Assembly: GCF_001953875.1 (NCBI RefSeq)
Contig: NZ_MQUR01000012.1
Span: forward strand, 1-64,000
DNA: 64,000 nucleotides
Origin: Streptomyces amritsarensis
Lineage (GTDB): Bacteria > Actinomycetota > Actinomycetes > Streptomycetales > Streptomycetaceae
Direction of reading: 5' to 3'
Positions 7,739 through 16,878 of the stretch are shown here, in pieces. Position 1 is the first letter of the stretch. Each line of letters begins with the position of its first letter. Made by a program: the position numbers and the translations under genes. Below the pieces are notes generated by a model that worked only from the letters and a program-made list of their open reading frames with translations, was not told the origin of the DNA and did no database searches.

Positions 7739-9481
7739 ATGACCAAGCGCACCCAACTCGCCCTCGCCACCGCCCTGGTGGCCGCACTCGCACTCGGCGC
7801 CTCGGGCTGCTCCGGGACGACGAAGGGCCAGACCGGCGCCGGCGGCGAGAACCCGGCCGCCGCCAACGACGGCAAGATCCTCGGCGGCACCCCGGTCAAG
7901 GGCGGCACCCTCACCGTCCTGTCCAACCAGGACTTCGCGCACCTCGACCCCGCCCGCAACTGGGTCATGCCGACCATGGACTTCGGCACCCGCCTGCTCT
8001 ACCGCACGCTCGTCACCTTCAAGGCCGAACCCGGCAAGGCCGGCAGCGAGCTGGTCCCCGACCTCGCCACCGACCTCGGCACCCCCTCCGACGGCGGCCG
8101 CACCTGGACCTTCACCCTCAAGGAGGGCGTCAAGTACGAGGACGGCAGCCCGGTCAGGGCCCAGGACATCAAGTACAACGTCGAGCGGTCCTTCGCCCCC
8201 GACCTCACCGGCGGCCCCGACTACGCCGCCCAGTACCTCGCCGGCACCGAGGGCTACAAGGGGCCCCTCCAGGGGCAGCACCTCGACTCGGTCAAGACCC
8301 CCGACGACCGCACGATCGTCTTCCAACTGAAGCGGCCCGTCGCCGAGTTCTCCGCCACCGCCACCCTGCCCACCTTCGCCCCCGTGCCCCAGTCCCAGGA
8401 GAAGGGCACCCAGTACGACGCCCGCCCGTTCTCCTCCGGCCCCTACAAGATCGAGTCGTACGACCGCGACAAGAAGCTCGTCCTCGTCCGCAACGAGCAC
8501 TGGGACCCGGGCACCGACACCGTCCGCAAGGCCTACCCGGACAAGTTCGTGGTCGTCATGGGCCTCAAGGGCGGCCAGATCGACGACCGGATCATCGCCG
8601 GCGAGGGCGCCGACGCCTCCACGGTGCAGTACTCCGACATGCGCCCCGAAAGCGCCCCCAAGGTCCTGCCCAAGCCCGAGGTCAAGTCCCGGCTGCTCGC
8701 CGAGTCGCAGGGCTGCACCGAGATGCTCCACCTGAACAACTCACGCGCCCCCTTCGACGACCCCAAGGTCCGCCAGGCCATGCAGTACGCCGTCGACAAG
8801 GAGGCCGTCGTCACCGCGGGCGGCGGACCCGCCCTCAACGAGATCGCCACCGCCTACCTGCCCCCGGCCCTCTCCGGCGGCAAGCAGGCCGACACCCTGA
8901 AGATCCCCCCGGCGGGCGACCCCGCCAAGGCCAAGGAACTCCTCAAGGCCGCCGGCAAGGAGTCCCTGAAGGTCTCCCTCTCGGTCTCCACCGGCGACAA
9001 GGGCAAGGCCGAGGCCATCCAGCAGGGCCTGTCCCGCGCGGGCATCGAGGTCGTCATCGACACCGTCGACCCCGGCGCCTACTACGACGTCATCGGCGAC
9101 CTGTCCACCACCCCCGACATGACCCTCACCGGCTGGTGCCCCGACTACCCCTCCGGCTCCACCTGGATCCCCTTCGTCTTCGACGGACGCACCATCAAGC
9201 CGAAGGGCAACCAGGGCAACTACAGCCAGTTCCGCGACGAGGAGGTCATCAAGCGCATCGACGAGATCAACGCCATGGCCGACGCCAAGCAGGCCAACCA
9301 GGCCTGGATCGACCTCGACGCGACCCTGATGGCCAAGTCGCCCAACGTTCCGATCCTGCTGGAGCGCAAGCCGCTCCTCGTCGGCACGAACATCGCGGGC
9401 GCCTTCGGCCACCCCGTGTGGACCGGCACCATCGACTACGCCACCGTCGGCCTCAAGGACCCCTCCAAGAGCCAGGGCTGA
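7739..9481 (+). CDS. peptide ABC transporter substrate-binding lipoprotein (SBP family 5)
   Basis: The 580-residue protein starts with a lipoprotein signal peptide: basic MTKR, a hydrophobic stretch and lipobox GASGC with the acylated Cys at about residue 24. The mature part has the OppA/DppA fold, including the HLDPARNW segment and the YSQFRDEEVIKRI region near the C-terminus. Such proteins capture di- or oligopeptides, or similar solutes, outside the membrane. It is the first gene of a complete importer, with both permeases and both ATPases downstream. A palindrome resembling those near the imino-acid genes lies upstream, so proline- or hydroxyproline-containing peptides are a plausible cargo (inference). 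Confidence 0.92.
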   Translation: MTKRTQLALATALVAALALGASGCSGTTKGQTGAGGENPAAANDGKILGGTPVKGGTLTVLSNQDFAHLDPARNWVMPTMDFGTRLLYRTLVTFKAEPGKAGSELVPDLATDLGTPSDGGRTWTFTLKEGVKYEDGSPVRAQDIKYNVERSFAPDLTGGPDYAAQYLAGTEGYKGPLQGQHLDSVKTPDDRTIVFQLKRPVAEFSATATLPTFAPVPQSQEKGTQYDARPFSSGPYKIESYDRDKKLVLVRNEHWDPGTDTVRKAYPDKFVVVMGLKGGQIDDRIIAGEGADASTVQYSDMRPESAPKVLPKPEVKSRLLAESQGCTEMLHLNNSRAPFDDPKVRQAMQYAVDKEAVVTAGGGPALNEIATAYLPPALSGGKQADTLKIPPAGDPAKAKELLKAAGKESLKVSLSVSTGDKGKAEAIQQGLSRAGIEVVIDTVDPGAYYDVIGDLSTTPDMTLTGWCPDYPSGSTWIPFVFDGRTIKPKGNQGNYSQFRDEEVIKRIDEINAMADAKQANQAWIDLDATLMAKSPNVPILLERKPLLVGTNIAGAFGHPVWTGTIDYATVGLKDPSKSQG

Positions 9482-9503
9482 GGAACCCGGAGCCCTCGAC
9501 GCC

Positions 9504-10469
9504 ATGACCACCACAGCACCGGCCACCGACACGGCCGCCGACGCCGCCGCGGACCGGCCCGCGGCGGCACCCGGCAGCAGCCCCTGGCAGCTCGCCCGGC
9601 GGGAACTGCGCCGCCGCCCCGCCGTCCGCGTCAGCCTCGCCATCGTCGCCGTCTTCGTCCTGATGGCCGCCGGCGCCCCCTGGCTGGGCGCGCTCGGCGG
9701 CTGGTCCCCGCACGAGTTCGACAAGAGCGCCGTCGACCCGTACCTCGGCGGCCAGCCGCTCGGCGCCCTCGGCGGGATCAGCCCCGAGCACTGGCTCGGC
9801 GTCGAACCCGTCACGGGCCGCGACCTGTACGCCCGCGTCGTCCACGGCGCACAGGTCTCCCTCCTGATCGCCTTCGCCGCCACCGCCATCGTGGTCCTCG
9901 CCGGCACCGCCGCCGGGATCGCCGCCGGCTACTTCGGCGGCCGCACCGACACGGTCCTGTCCCGGCTCATGGACCTGACCATGTCCTTCCCCTCCCTCAT
10001 CTTCATGATCGCGCTGTTGTCCGTGGCCAAGGACGTCAACCGGATCGTCCTCATGACCGCCGTCATCGGGATCTTCGGCTGGCCCGGCATCGCCCGCGTC
10101 GTCCGCGGCCAGACCCTCTCCCTCAAGCACCGCGAGTACGTCGACGCCGCCCGCGTCGGCGGCGCCGGCCCCTGGCGGATCCTCACCCGCGAGATCCTGC
10201 CGGGCGTGGCGGGCCCGGTCATCGCCTACACCACCCTGCTCATCCCCGGAATGATCAGCACCGAGGCCGCCCTCAGCTACCTCGGCGTGGGCGTCCGCCC
10301 GCCCACCCCCTCCTGGGGCCAGATGATCGCCGAGTCCGTCGCCTACTACGAGACCGACCCCATGTACTTCGTCATCCCCAGCGTCTTCCTCTTCCTCGCC
10401 GTCCTCGCCTTCACCCTGCTCGGCGACGCGCTGCGCGACATCCTCGACCCGAGGGGCGGCCGCACATGA
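9504..10469 (+). CDS. peptide ABC transporter permease, DppC/OppC type
   Basis: The product has 321 residues: a disordered Ala/Thr-rich N-terminus, a first membrane segment near residues 45-65, a periplasmic loop with the OppC_N pattern, then five more segments. The permease coupling motif (EYVDAARVGGAGPWRIL) contacts the ATPases. It sits 22 bp after the binding protein and its stop overlaps the next ATG by four bases. The order C before B is the reverse of the usual Opp/Dpp arrangement. Confidence 0.92.
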   Translation: MTTTAPATDTAADAAADRPAAAPGSSPWQLARRELRRRPAVRVSLAIVAVFVLMAAGAPWLGALGGWSPHEFDKSAVDPYLGGQPLGALGGISPEHWLGVEPVTGRDLYARVVHGAQVSLLIAFAATAIVVLAGTAAGIAAGYFGGRTDTVLSRLMDLTMSFPSLIFMIALLSVAKDVNRIVLMTAVIGIFGWPGIARVVRGQTLSLKHREYVDAARVGGAGPWRILTREILPGVAGPVIAYTTLLIPGMISTEAALSYLGVGVRPPTPSWGQMIAESVAYYETDPMYFVIPSVFLFLAVLAFTLLGDALRDILDPRGGRT

Positions 10470-11452
10470 TCGTCTACCTCGCCCGCAGGCTCCTCGCCCT
10501 CGCCGGGGTGCTCCTCGCCATCGCGGCCGTCACCTTCCTCATCTTCTACGTCCTGCCCGCCGACCCGGCCGCCGCCGCGTGCGGCAAGACCTGCAGCGCC
10601 GAACGACTGGCCGACGTACGCATCCACCTGGGGCTCGACCAGCCCCTGTGGAAGCAGTTCGCCGACTTCCTGACCGGCATCTTCACCGGCCGCACCCTCG
10701 GCACCGGCCAGTACGCCGTCGCCTGCGACTTCCCCTGCCTGGGCTACTCCTACGAGAGCTCCCTGCCCGTGTGGGACCTGCTCATGGACCGCCTGCCGGT
10801 CTCCGCCTCCCTCGCCCTCGGCGCCGCCGTGCTGTGGCTGCTCCTCGGCCTCGGCGCCGGCGTCACCGCCGCCCTGCGCAAGGACACCGCCACCGACAAG
10901 GCCCTCATGGTCGGCGCCGTCGCCGCCGCCTCGCTGCCCGTGTACTTCACCTCGGTGATGCTCATCTACGGCGTCATCCGCATCGCCGGCCTGCTGCCCT
11001 ACCCCACCTACCAGGCCTTCACCGACAACCCGCTCGGCTGGGCCTCGAACCTGCTCCTGCCCTGGACCGCCCTCGCGCTGCTCTACGCCGCCATGTACGC
11101 CCGCCAGAGCCGGGGCTCGATGATCGAGGCGATGGCCGAGCCCTACATCCGCACCGCCCGCGCCAAGGGCCTGCCCGAGCGGACGGTCGTCGTCAAACAC
11201 GGCCTGCGCTCCGGGATGACGCCGATCCTGACCATCTTCGGCATCGACCTCGGCGGTCTGCTCGCCGGCGCCGTCATCACCGAGTCCATCTTCGGCCTCC
11301 CAGGCATCGGACGGCTCTTCTACGGCGCCCTCGTCAACTCCGACCAGCCCGTCGTCCTCGGCGTCACCCTCCTCGCGGCCTTCTTCATCGTCGTCGCCAA
11401 CCTCGTCGTCGACCTCCTGTACGCCGTCATCGACCCGAGAGTGAGGTACTGA
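10466..11452 (+). CDS. peptide ABC transporter permease, DppB/OppB type
   Basis: The 328-residue integral membrane protein begins MIVYLARRLLALAG, typical of DppB. About six transmembrane segments follow, and the EAA coupling loop (PYIRTARAKGLPERTVVVKH) is near residue 235. The loop after the first segment contains four cysteines (CGKTC and later CDFPC), which is unusual for this family and may form disulfides outside the membrane. It overlaps both neighbours, four bases on the left and one on the right. Confidence 0.92.
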   Translation: MIVYLARRLLALAGVLLAIAAVTFLIFYVLPADPAAAACGKTCSAERLADVRIHLGLDQPLWKQFADFLTGIFTGRTLGTGQYAVACDFPCLGYSYESSLPVWDLLMDRLPVSASLALGAAVLWLLLGLGAGVTAALRKDTATDKALMVGAVAAASLPVYFTSVMLIYGVIRIAGLLPYPTYQAFTDNPLGWASNLLLPWTALALLYAAMYARQSRGSMIEAMAEPYIRTARAKGLPERTVVVKHGLRSGMTPILTIFGIDLGGLLAGAVITESIFGLPGIGRLFYGALVNSDQPVVLGVTLLAAFFIVVANLVVDLLYAVIDPRVRY

Positions 11453-12450
11453 TGGCCGCTCCGCTCCTCGAAGTACGCGACCTGCACGTCACCTTCACCA
11501 CCCCTCGGGGCGCCGTCCGCGCCGTCGACTCCGTCGGCTTCACCGTCGAGTCCGGCCGCACCCTCGGCATCGTCGGCGAATCCGGCTCCGGCAAGTCCGT
11601 CACCTCGCTCGCCGTCATGGGCCTGCACCGCGGCGCCGTCGAGGTCGGCGGCTCCGTCGCGCTCGCCGGCCGACCGCTCATCGGTCTGAGCGAGCGCGAG
11701 CTCGGCACGGTCCGCGGCCGCCGGATGGCCATGATCTTCCAGGATCCGCTCTCCAGCCTGCACCCCTACTACACCGTCGGCGAGCAGATAGCCGAACACT
11801 TCCGCGTCCACTTCAAGGCCGGGCGGGCCGCCGCGCGCAGGCGCGCCGTCGACATGCTCGGCGAGGTCGGCATCCCGGAACCGGCCCGCCGGGCGGGGGA
11901 GTACCCGCACCAGTTCTCCGGAGGCATGCGCCAACGCGCGATGATCGCCATGGCCCTGGCCTGCGAACCCGACCTGCTGATCGCCGATGAACCGACCACC
12001 GCCCTGGACGTCACCGTGCAGGCGCAGATCCTCGAACTCATCGCGAGGCTCCAGCAGGAACGCGGCCTCGGCGTCGTGATGATCACCCACGACCTGGGTG
12101 TCGTGGCCCGCGTCGCCCACGAGGTCCTGGTCATGTACGGCGGCCGCGCCGCCGAACAGGCTCCCGTCGACGCGCTCTTCGCCGAACCCGCCCACCCCTA
12201 CACCCGGGGGCTGCTCGACTCGCTGCCCCGCCTCGACACCGCCGACGACGAACCGCTCCCCTTCATCCCCGGCTCCCCGCCGTCCCTCCTCGCACCGGCC
12301 CCCGGCTGTGCCTTCGCACCGCGCTGCCCCCGGGCGGCCGAACGCTGCACCGCCGAGCGGCCCGAGCCGGCCGCGTACGGGGACGGCCCCGGGCGGACCG
12401 TCGCCTGCCACTTCGCCGGGGTCCCCGCCGTCGAGGAGGCGGCCCGATGA
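11452..12450 (+). CDS. peptide ABC transporter ATP-binding protein, DppD/OppD type
   Basis: The start is the ATG inside TGATG, overlapping the permease stop by one base, giving 332 residues. Walker A (GESGSGKS), the signature (FSGGMRQR), Walker B ([12 protein letters not shown]) and the H-loop (ITHD) are all present. The C-terminal oligopeptide-transporter extension has the [12 protein letters not shown] cysteine pattern. It powers uptake together with the DppF-type partner that follows. Confidence 0.93.
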   Translation: MAAPLLEVRDLHVTFTTPRGAVRAVDSVGFTVESGRTLGIVGESGSGKSVTSLAVMGLHRGAVEVGGSVALAGRPLIGLSERELGTVRGRRMAMIFQDPLSSLHPYYTVGEQIAEHFRVHFKAGRAAARRRAVDMLGEVGIPEPARRAGEYPHQFSGGMRQRAMIAMALACEPDLLIADEPTTALDVTVQAQILELIARLQQERGLGVVMITHDLGVVARVAHEVLVMYGGRAAEQAPVDALFAEPAHPYTRGLLDSLPRLDTADDEPLPFIPGSPPSLLAPAPGCAFAPRCPRAAERCTAERPEPAAYGDGPGRTVACHFAGVPAVEEAAR

Positions 12451-13451
12451 CCGAGCCCACGACCGACACGGTCAAGCGCACCGGCGTACCACTGCTGTCC
12501 GTGAAGGACCTCACCATGACCTTCCCCGGCCGGCGGTCGGCGACCGGGCGCCGGGGGGCGCCCGTGCGCGCCGTCGACGGGGTCTCCTTCGACCTCGAGG
12601 CCGGCCGGACCCTCGGCCTCGTCGGGGAGTCGGGCTGCGGGAAGTCCACCACCGGACGGATGCTCGTACGGCTGCTGGAGCCCACCTCGGGCCGGATCGC
12701 CTTCGAGGGCCAGGACATCAGCCGCATGTCACAGGGAGCCCTGCGCCCGCTGCGCGGGAACATCCAGATGGTCTTCCAGGACCCGCACTCCTCGCTCAAC
12801 CCCCGCCAGACCGTGGCCCGGATCATCTCCGAACCGCTGCTGGTACAGGGCCGCAGTGCGGGGGACGCCCGCCGCCGCGCCGCCGACCTGATGGAGCTCG
12901 TCGGTCTGATCCCCGAGCACATCGACCGCTACCCGCACGAGTTCTCCGGAGGCCAGGCCCAGCGCATCGGCATCGCGCGCTCGCTGGCCACCGAACCGCG
13001 GCTGATCGTCGCCGACGAACCGGTCTCCGCGCTCGACGTCTCCGTCCAGGCGCAGATCGTCAACCTGATGGAGCGGCTGCGCACGGAACTGGGCCTCGCG
13101 TACGTGTTCATCGCGCACGACCTGTCGGTGGTCAAACGGGTCAGCGACCGGGTCGCCGTCATGTACCTCGGCCGGATCGTGGAGATCGGGGACAAGGCGT
13201 CCCTCTACGAGAACCCCCAGCACCCCTACACCAGGGCGCTGTTGTCCGCCGTACCGCTGCCGGACCCGGCGGCGGAGCGGCGGCGGGAGCGGATCGTGCT
13301 GCTCGGCGACCCGCCGAGCCCGGTCGCCCCACCTCCGGGCTGCACCTTCCACCCGCGCTGCCCCAAGGCCCAGGAGGTCTGCCGCACGGAACGCCCGCTG
13401 CTGCGTCTTGCCGCCTCGCGAGAGGTGGCGTGCCACTTCCCGGGTGACTGA
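12447..13451 (+). CDS. peptide ABC transporter ATP-binding protein, DppF/OppF type
   Basis: The 334-residue ATPase begins at an ATGA overlap with the DppD gene. Walker A (GESGCGKS), signature (FSGGQAQR), Walker B (LIVADEPVSALD), H-loop (IAHD) and the C-terminal CTFHPRCPKAQEVC segment mark the DppF/OppF half. It is the last gene of the five-gene importer; a strong hairpin follows 20 bp later. Confidence 0.93.
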   Translation: MTEPTTDTVKRTGVPLLSVKDLTMTFPGRRSATGRRGAPVRAVDGVSFDLEAGRTLGLVGESGCGKSTTGRMLVRLLEPTSGRIAFEGQDISRMSQGALRPLRGNIQMVFQDPHSSLNPRQTVARIISEPLLVQGRSAGDARRRAADLMELVGLIPEHIDRYPHEFSGGQAQRIGIARSLATEPRLIVADEPVSALDVSVQAQIVNLMERLRTELGLAYVFIAHDLSVVKRVSDRVAVMYLGRIVEIGDKASLYENPQHPYTRALLSAVPLPDPAAERRRERIVLLGDPPSPVAPPPGCTFHPRCPKAQEVCRTERPLLRLAASREVACHFPGD

Positions 13452-13471
13452 CGGGGATCACGGGAAGAGGG

Positions 13472-13504
13472 GGACCCGGGGCCGACACGATCGGCCCCGG
13501 GTCC
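13472..13504 (+). terminator. hairpin terminator of the peptide importer operon
   Basis: A 14-bp perfect stem (GGACCCGGGGCCGA with TCGGCCCCGGGTCC) closes a five-base loop CACGA and is followed by a short pyrimidine run. Confidence 0.8.
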
Positions 13505-13571
13505 TTCCGCTGCCCGGTATCACCCCTGGTCCCGCGTAGCATCACCCCCCACACATGATCTAGGGGTGGAC

Positions 13572-13913
13572 ATGACATCGAGTAGCGGTGGTTTCGAGGC
13601 GAACGCCGCTTCCATCAACGGAAGTTCTCATCTTCTCGTGGAGCTGGCGGGCCTGTTGTACGCGGGGCGGCCCGACGGCGAGACGGCGGTCATGGCCAGG
13701 GTGCCCCGGTCCCACCAGGACGTGTCCGCCGCCCTGGACTCCTTCGCGCGGTTCGGCAACGACCAGTACCTGGACACGGTGTCGCTCCTGGCCGCGCTGG
13801 CCACCAAACTCAAGGTGGCGGGCGGCGACTACGCGCAGACCGACTCCGCCACGGAGGACGCCTTCCGTACCGTGCTCGAAAAGGGTCGGTTCATACCGGC
13901 CGAGGACCGGTGA
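13572..13913 (+). CDS. small WXG100/ESX-like helical protein
   Basis: The product has 113 residues from the ATG (115 from an in-frame GTG at 13566). It has no signal peptide or membrane segment and looks all-helical in two stretches around a central turn. A C-terminal YAQTD fits the YxxxD/E export signal of type VII secretion substrates. I do not see a canonical W-x-G; the middle instead has RFGNDQY. Its stop overlaps the GTG of the lysozyme-like gene. By position it could be the secretion partner or chaperone of that protein. This is inference; no T7SS core gene (eccC-like) is in the window. Confidence 0.6.
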   Translation: MTSSSGGFEANAASINGSSHLLVELAGLLYAGRPDGETAVMARVPRSHQDVSAALDSFARFGNDQYLDTVSLLAALATKLKVAGGDYAQTDSATEDAFRTVLEKGRFIPAEDR

Positions 13914-15301
13914 CCGGCATGGCCTACCGCACCGAGGTCGAGTTCCTCGAACTGTGCAGCCCTCCCCTCATCGAGCGCACCGCCCACGAGTACCGCCGGC
14001 TCCACCTGCTCCTGGACTCGGCGGACTCCGCCTTCCTGAAGGCGACGCGGACCCAGTGGGTGAGCGACGCCGAGGAGCTGTACGTCAAGCGCCTGGGCGA
14101 GGCGGAGAAGCTGGCCACCGCCCTGTCGGGCGCCTTCCGCAGCGTCCACGCGGCGCTCGTCGACTACGCCGAGGCGGTGGGCCGCGCCAAGGGGCGCTAC
14201 GAGAGCGGCCTGTCGAGCGAGCGCGCCCTCTCCGGGGTCATGGCGCGGGTGGCGAGCCCGGTGACCGAGACCGCCCAGCGGGCCGAGCCGATGAGGCAGT
14301 GGGAGGACCTGCGCAAGCGCACCGGAGTCCTCGACTGGCTGGCGGAGATCACGATCGACGTCGATGAGATCCGCGAGGAGGCGGAGCGGCACTACAGCAG
14401 TGCCGAGCACGCCTTCGGCGACGCCGAGCGCATCGAACACGAGGCGCGCACCCTGTGCGTGGCCGAGCTCGGCAAGGCCCTCAAGAACCTGCCCGACTTC
14501 CGCGGCGACCTGCCCCACCCGTCGGTGCTCCTCGCCGGGATGCCCGCCCTGCGGCAGGAGGTGGGAGAGGCCGCGCACGATCCCCACGCCGTGCTGCCCG
14601 GCGGCGGCCCCCGCGTCGACGGCATCGCCGCGAACGTCGGCGACGACACCGTCTCCCCCAAGCTGCGGGAGATCCGGTCCCGGCTGGCCGGACTCCCGGA
14701 CGCCATGGACCAGAACAAGTGGCTGCCGTCGGACTCGGACGAGGACCGGCGCGAGTGGATCCGCGCGAACCGCGCGCACATCAGGGACGCGGCCGCGTAC
14801 ACGGGCCTGCCGGCCGACATGATCGCGGGAATCGCCTGGAAGGAGGTCCAGGGCGACCCGAAGTGGGCCGACAACATCGCGGTGAACTACCGGCGGAGCC
14901 AGTACGAGGTCTGGCCGGAGTTCCAGTGGGCGGCGGACAAGGCCGGCCTGTCGGGCGAGGCGGACCAGACGTCCATGGGGCCGATCGCCATCCAGCTCCG
15001 CCGCTCCGCCGAAGTGCTCGGCTACGACCCGGAGAACCTCACGCGGGACCAGCGGGACGAGATCCAGAAGGCGACGCAGAATCCCTCGACGAACATCTAC
15101 ATCGCTTCCGAGTACCTCGCCCAGCTCAAGGCGGAGAGCTCGTTCGCGAACGTGCCCGCCGAGGAGATGACCCCCGCCCACTACCGGGAACTGGCCGCCA
15201 GGTACAACGGCGGACCGGGCTGGCGCACGGACGAGGCGCAGGCCTACGGTCGTGGCTTCGGAGCGAACATCGACAACGCGAGGCGGGCCCTGAATGACTG
15301 A
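13910..15301 (+). CDS. helical N-terminal domain plus lysozyme/lytic-transglycosylase-like C-terminal domain protein
   Basis: The 463-residue protein has two parts. Residues 1-200 are charged and helical with a TQWVSD turn near 48-53, reminiscent of WXG/LXG secretion domains. Residues 285-463 resemble soluble lytic transglycosylase or goose-type lysozyme: IAGIAWKEV with probable catalytic E312, SMGPIAIQ near 355, NIYIASEYLAQL near 395 and RYNGG near 431. No Sec signal peptide is visible, which fits export through a specialised system with the small protein encoded just upstream (GTGA overlap). A membrane protein gene overlaps its end by 8 bp. Likely a secreted cell-wall hydrolase; a housekeeping role or an antibacterial effector are both open. 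Confidence 0.65.
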   Translation: MTGMAYRTEVEFLELCSPPLIERTAHEYRRLHLLLDSADSAFLKATRTQWVSDAEELYVKRLGEAEKLATALSGAFRSVHAALVDYAEAVGRAKGRYESGLSSERALSGVMARVASPVTETAQRAEPMRQWEDLRKRTGVLDWLAEITIDVDEIREEAERHYSSAEHAFGDAERIEHEARTLCVAELGKALKNLPDFRGDLPHPSVLLAGMPALRQEVGEAAHDPHAVLPGGGPRVDGIAANVGDDTVSPKLREIRSRLAGLPDAMDQNKWLPSDSDEDRREWIRANRAHIRDAAAYTGLPADMIAGIAWKEVQGDPKWADNIAVNYRRSQYEVWPEFQWAADKAGLSGEADQTSMGPIAIQLRRSAEVLGYDPENLTRDQRDEIQKATQNPSTNIYIASEYLAQLKAESSFANVPAEEMTPAHYRELAARYNGGPGWRTDEAQAYGRGFGANIDNARRALND

Positions 15302-15614
15302 GCGGCGGACAGCCCGGGCCGTGCGCGCCCACGCGGCCACGGCCGCATGGGCGGCCGCGCTGGTGGGACTGCACGCGCTGGCGGGGTTCTTCGTGCTGGG
15401 CGCGTGGCTCACCGCGTCCGAAGGCCCCTGGGACCGTACGGTGACGGGCACCGCGCGGCTGATGGCGGGGCTCGGGCTGGCGGTGGAGCTGATGGCCCTC
15501 GCGGGGACGGCGGCCGGTGTCAACACGGGCCGGCTGGGGCGTTGGTGGTACGCGCCGGCGGCGGTACTGGTCGCCGTCGCCGTGGTGCGCATGGTGTTCG
15601 CCCCGCAGCCCTGA
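15294..15614 (+). CDS. small three-TM membrane protein of unknown function
   Basis: The product has 106 residues with three predicted membrane helices (about 17-40, 53-75, 84-103) and a basic N-terminus. It overlaps the lysozyme-like gene by 8 bp and is probably translated with it. It matches no family I recognise. As third member of the cassette it could anchor, assist export of, or protect against the hydrolase, but nothing in the sequence decides this. Confidence 0.6.
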   Translation: MTERRTARAVRAHAATAAWAAALVGLHALAGFFVLGAWLTASEGPWDRTVTGTARLMAGLGLAVELMALAGTAAGVNTGRLGRWWYAPAAVLVAVAVVRMVFAPQP

Positions 15615-15979
15615 CCGCCCGCGGACGGACAGGACGGACACGGCGGATGGTCCTGTGCTCCAGCTGTAGTTCTTGATCACTGCGCGGAGCGGCCTGTCGT
15701 TGCCGCCGCCCGTCGTCGATCACGGGTGGCCTCATCCGTGCTGCTGCGCCGGGCGGACTGGAAGGCTGAGCTCGTGGCTTCGAGCATCGTCTCCAGTACA
15801 CCGAGTATCTGCGGACTGGTGCGAGCGCCCTCTGGGTTCGGTTGCGGGAGCGCCTTCAGGACCAGGGGCTTGACCCTGAGGTGACGGTCGTCGTCGGGCC
15901 CTTGCAGGAGGGCCCCGATCACGAGGATGGCCAAGTCTCCGGCGACGGCAGCGTCTACAGGTCCAGCCTCTTCTCTTGC
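15615..15979. other. 365-bp stretch without a confident gene
   Basis: Codon bias is weak in all frames. On the minus strand an open frame continues in register after the HxlR stop codon and could encode about 85 residues (15677-15934, TTG start) that I do not recognise. It may be a decayed gene tail. No hairpin or repeat stands out. Confidence 0.5.
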
Positions 15980-16411
15980 TCAGAAACGGCTCGGGTTCTC
16001 ATCAACATGAGGGGTCTTCCCCGGGGCCGCCTGATCCGCCTCGATGGTCCTGGCCGCCTCGGCTGCTTCCCGGAAGGTGACGACCGCCTCGCCGTTCTCC
16101 CGCGCCCATGCGGTGAGCATCCTGATGGGCTCCTCCAGGGTTCGCCCGAGATCGGTCAGGCCGTATTCCACGCGCGGCGGCGCCTCGGCGTACGCGTGCC
16201 GCTCGACGAGCCCGTTGGCTTGGAGCCGACGCAACGTCTGGGTCAGTACCTTGCGCGAAATGCCACCGCTCAGCTCGACCAGCTCGCCGTGGCGCATCGG
16301 GCCGTCGGTCAGCGCGAAGAGCGTGACCATGGACCACTTGCTGGCGATGATCTCCATGGCCAGGAGAGCGGGACAGTCGGCGAGGAAGGCAATTCCGGGT
16401 CGCAGGCTCAT
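15980..16411 (-). CDS. HxlR family transcriptional regulator
   Basis: The 143-residue winged-helix protein has the family features: a Cys in FLADCPALLAMEII, the SKWSMVTLFAL helix, GGISRKVLTQTLRRL recognition helix and a VEYGLTDLG wing. HxlR proteins often sense aldehydes, quinones or redox change and repress an adjacent gene. I chose the ATG at 16411, not an upstream TTG at 16468, because the longer form would run through the AGGT(T)ACCT repeats that look like its operator. The divergent DoxX gene is the likely target. Confidence 0.85.
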   Translation of the reverse strand: MSLRPGIAFLADCPALLAMEIIASKWSMVTLFALTDGPMRHGELVELSGGISRKVLTQTLRRLQANGLVERHAYAEAPPRVEYGLTDLGRTLEEPIRMLTAWARENGEAVVTFREAAEAARTIEADQAAPGKTPHVDENPSRF

Positions 16412-16418
16412 GCCCCGA

Positions 16419-16437
16419 AGGTTACCTGGAGGTACCT
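16419..16437. promoter_or_regulatory. HxlR-type operator between HxlR and DoxX genes
   Basis: AGGTTACCT and AGGTACCT, each nearly palindromic, lie 11 bp apart just upstream of the regulator start codon and 70-90 bp before the DoxX gene. Their placement suggests control of both. Confidence 0.5.
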
Positions 16438-16507
16438 GACGGCCGCCTATCGTCGTCGAGGTGCGCACGCCCCCTTACTCGCATCTCGCACGATTGAGGT
16501 TTCAGCC

Positions 16508-16858
16508 ATGTTCGTCTCCCTTGCCGTCGTCACCGTGTTCATGTCGGCGCTTCTCCTGGTATCGGCCGGGGCCAAGTCTCTGCGGACGCGGCACATCACC
16601 GAGCAGATGTCCGCCCTCGGAGTGCCGCAGAGCATGATGGCTTTCCTGATCGGCGCTCAGATCGCGGGCGCGGCCGGTGTGATAGCCGGACTCCGGTGGG
16701 GACCCGTCGGAATCGCCGCCGCGATCGGCCTGACGCTCTACTTCGCCGGGGCGGTCGCCTTCCACCTGCGCGCCGGCGACCGCAAAGGCGCGTCTCCTGC
16801 GGTGGTCCTCACTATGGCCTCCGTCGCCCTGATCGTGCTGCGTGCTGCCACCCTCTGA
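16508..16858 (+). CDS. DoxX family membrane protein
   Basis: The 116-residue protein has four hydrophobic helices (about 1-20, 45-65, 70-90, 97-115) and the DoxX-like GAKSLRTRHITEQM segment after the first helix. DoxX-family proteins are small membrane proteins linked to thiol or quinone stress. It is divergent from an HxlR regulator, a common pairing. The longer frame open upstream of this ATG lacks coding bias and runs antisense to the regulator, so the short form is preferred. Confidence 0.75.
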   Translation: MFVSLAVVTVFMSALLLVSAGAKSLRTRHITEQMSALGVPQSMMAFLIGAQIAGAAGVIAGLRWGPVGIAAAIGLTLYFAGAVAFHLRAGDRKGASPAVVLTMASVALIVLRAATL

Positions 16859-16878
16859 CAGCGGACAACCGGTCTGAC

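Noticed and set aside
15842..16858. 338-codon frame ending as the DoxX protein
   Set aside because: Its first two thirds run antisense to the HxlR gene and lack coding bias. Only the part from 16508 is credible.
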